Below, piece after piece: positions 5,796 to 6,709 of a stretch of 6,709 nucleotides of DNA. Numbering within the stretch: position 1 is the first letter of the stretch; the number at the start of each line of letters is the position of its first letter. The stretch is from assembly GCA_027492415.1 (NCBI GenBank), contig JAPUEV010000312.1:1-6709 (forward strand), read 5' to 3'. A model generated the notes under the pieces. The model was not told the DNA's origin, ran no database searches, and saw nothing but the letters and a program-made list of their open reading frames with translations. Source of the stretch: Ignavibacteria bacterium (lineage in GTDB: Bacteria > Bacteroidota > Ignavibacteria > Tepidaquicellales > OLB5). A program made the translations under genes and the position numbers.

Positions 5796-6709
5796 TAATA
5801 ACAGCCATCAAATTAAGCTTCAAAGTAAAGCTTTGGATATACTTGGAAGCTTCAATTCAAAAGAATTTCAACAGTTCGGGAAATACCTGGATACTTTTTT
5901 TGTATCAAACAAGAGCCTTAAGAAATTATATTCGTTCATGAAAAAATTTTATCCCGGTTTTGATGACAGCAAGCTGACAAAGCTCCGCATATATAAATCT
6001 GTGTATGGTGACAGCTCGGACTATAGTGATATCAAAGTACGGAAATTACTTTCAGATCTTTATAAGGAAGCGGAAAGCTTTACTGCTATTCTTCATTTGA
6101 AAAAAGATAAGCTGGTTTACAATAAGATCCTGCTGGATGAATTTGATACAAGAATGCTTGATAATTTATTTGTTTCGAAATATGAAGAGATAAACAGTAT
6201 ACTTGATGGTGAAGGGGCGCATTTTTACCAGTTCCTGGAAAAACATATTATTGAATGGATATATATTTCTTTCCACCTTGAGCGCGGTACCCAGCAAAAA
6301 ATTGCATTGAATGTATATAAACGCGCTGAATATATTATTTACTATTTTCTTTCGGATATGTTCACAACGCTGCAGGATATAAACGCAAATTCGTTAAGAT
6401 ATAATATTACAAAAACAGAGAACCTGGCACAGGAATTCATTTCGTGCCTTGACACAAAAAAGCTTTTCAGCTACATAGAAAAGAATTTCCCCGACAGTAT
6501 TATCCTGCGCATCTATTATCTTTCATTTAATTCATTTAAGGAATTTGAAAATGAAAAGAATTACTTTGAGCTTAAAAAGCTTGTATATAACAACCTGGAT
6601 AGCCTGCATGAAAACAGCAGGAGAGCCGCAATAACATTTTTAATCAATTACTGTGTAAGGAAAGTTTCTGTGAACAGGCATAAATTTGATGATGAACTGA
6701 ATGAGAATT
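5791..6709 (+). CDS. Paralogue of the helical cytoplasmic protein, partial (C-terminus beyond right edge)
   Basis: The frame is open from the GTG at 5791 to the window end, 306 codons, and has a stop (TAA) at 5785-5787. The product matches residues 1 to about 300 of the protein at 1727-3190: QSKALDIL, KLYSFMKKFYP, VRKLLSDLYKE, LLDEFDTRMLDNLF, FLEKH, EW, FHLERG, QKIALNVYKR, EYII, YFLSD, LQD and LINYCVRK are shared in order. By comparison about 190 residues are missing. No signal peptide or membrane segment is seen. Function is unknown, as for the paralogue. The start is uncertain: there is no in-frame ATG near the beginning. The codon aligned with the paralogue's ATG is AAG at 5815. GTG at 5791 adds eight residues, ATT at 5812 is one codon upstream of the aligned start, and TTG at 5833 would lose conserved residues. 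No Shine-Dalgarno is visible. It is divergent from the LamG gene ending at 5573. Confidence 0.82.
   Translation, partial: MNNNSHQIKLQSKALDILGSFNSKEFQQFGKYLDTFFVSNKSLKKLYSFMKKFYPGFDDSKLTKLRIYKSVYGDSSDYSDIKVRKLLSDLYKEAESFTAILHLKKDKLVYNKILLDEFDTRMLDNLFVSKYEEINSILDGEGAHFYQFLEKHIIEWIYISFHLERGTQQKIALNVYKRAEYIIYYFLSDMFTTLQDINANSLRYNITKTENLAQEFISCLDTKKLFSYIEKNFPDSIILRIYYLSFNSFKEFENEKNYFELKKLVYNNLDSLHENSRRAAITFLINYCVRKVSVNRHKFDDELNEN

Noticed and set aside
1..6709. Mobile element or transposition origin of the duplicated unit
   Set aside because: No transposase, integrase, terminal inverted repeats or target-site duplications are visible; the copies are strongly diverged, which fits an old duplication better.

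Overview
The window looks like chromosome from an AT-rich member of the Bacteroidota/Ignavibacteriota/Chlorobiota group, most likely an Ignavibacteria-type bacterium. The main clue is the C-terminus of the complete minus-strand gene. It carries a type IX secretion sorting domain with the YPNPFNPST motif, a YDILGREV strand, SSGVYFYTL and a terminal KKMILVK, a wording typical of Ignavibacteria-like genomes. Two genes lacking any Shine-Dalgarno sequence also fit this superphylum. The taxonomic placement is an inference from these motifs.

Layout: four protein genes alternate in orientation and form two diverged copies of one two-gene unit. Unit 1 is a minus-strand gene for a secreted double-LamG protein (1-1412, its 3' end lost off the left edge) divergent from a plus-strand gene for a 487-residue helical cytoplasmic protein (1727-3190). 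Unit 2 is a complete minus-strand paralogue of the first gene (3327-5573: signal peptide, two LamG-like domains, P-domain-like module, T9SS sorting domain) divergent from a paralogue of the second (about 5791-6709, its 3' end lost off the right edge). The repeat period is about 4.1 kb. The two units meet tail to tail at 3191-3326, where a strong hairpin can terminate transcription from both sides.

The divergent intergenic regions (1413-1726 and 5574-5790) are largely unlike each other. They share a short block upstream of each helical-protein gene: TTTTTAGC, then AAATTGTGAA 26-28 bases after TAGC begins. Both LamG genes have a clear AAGGAG ribosome binding site; neither helical-protein gene does.

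How the genes might work together: the LamG proteins are predicted to be exported through Sec and T9SS and to bind glycans or other surface ligands. The helical proteins have no signal peptide or obvious catalytic motif, belong to a family I cannot assign a function to, and should stay in the cytoplasm. Their repeated pairing suggests, but does not prove, a functional link. I see no RNA genes, CRISPR arrays, insertion sequences or phage features.
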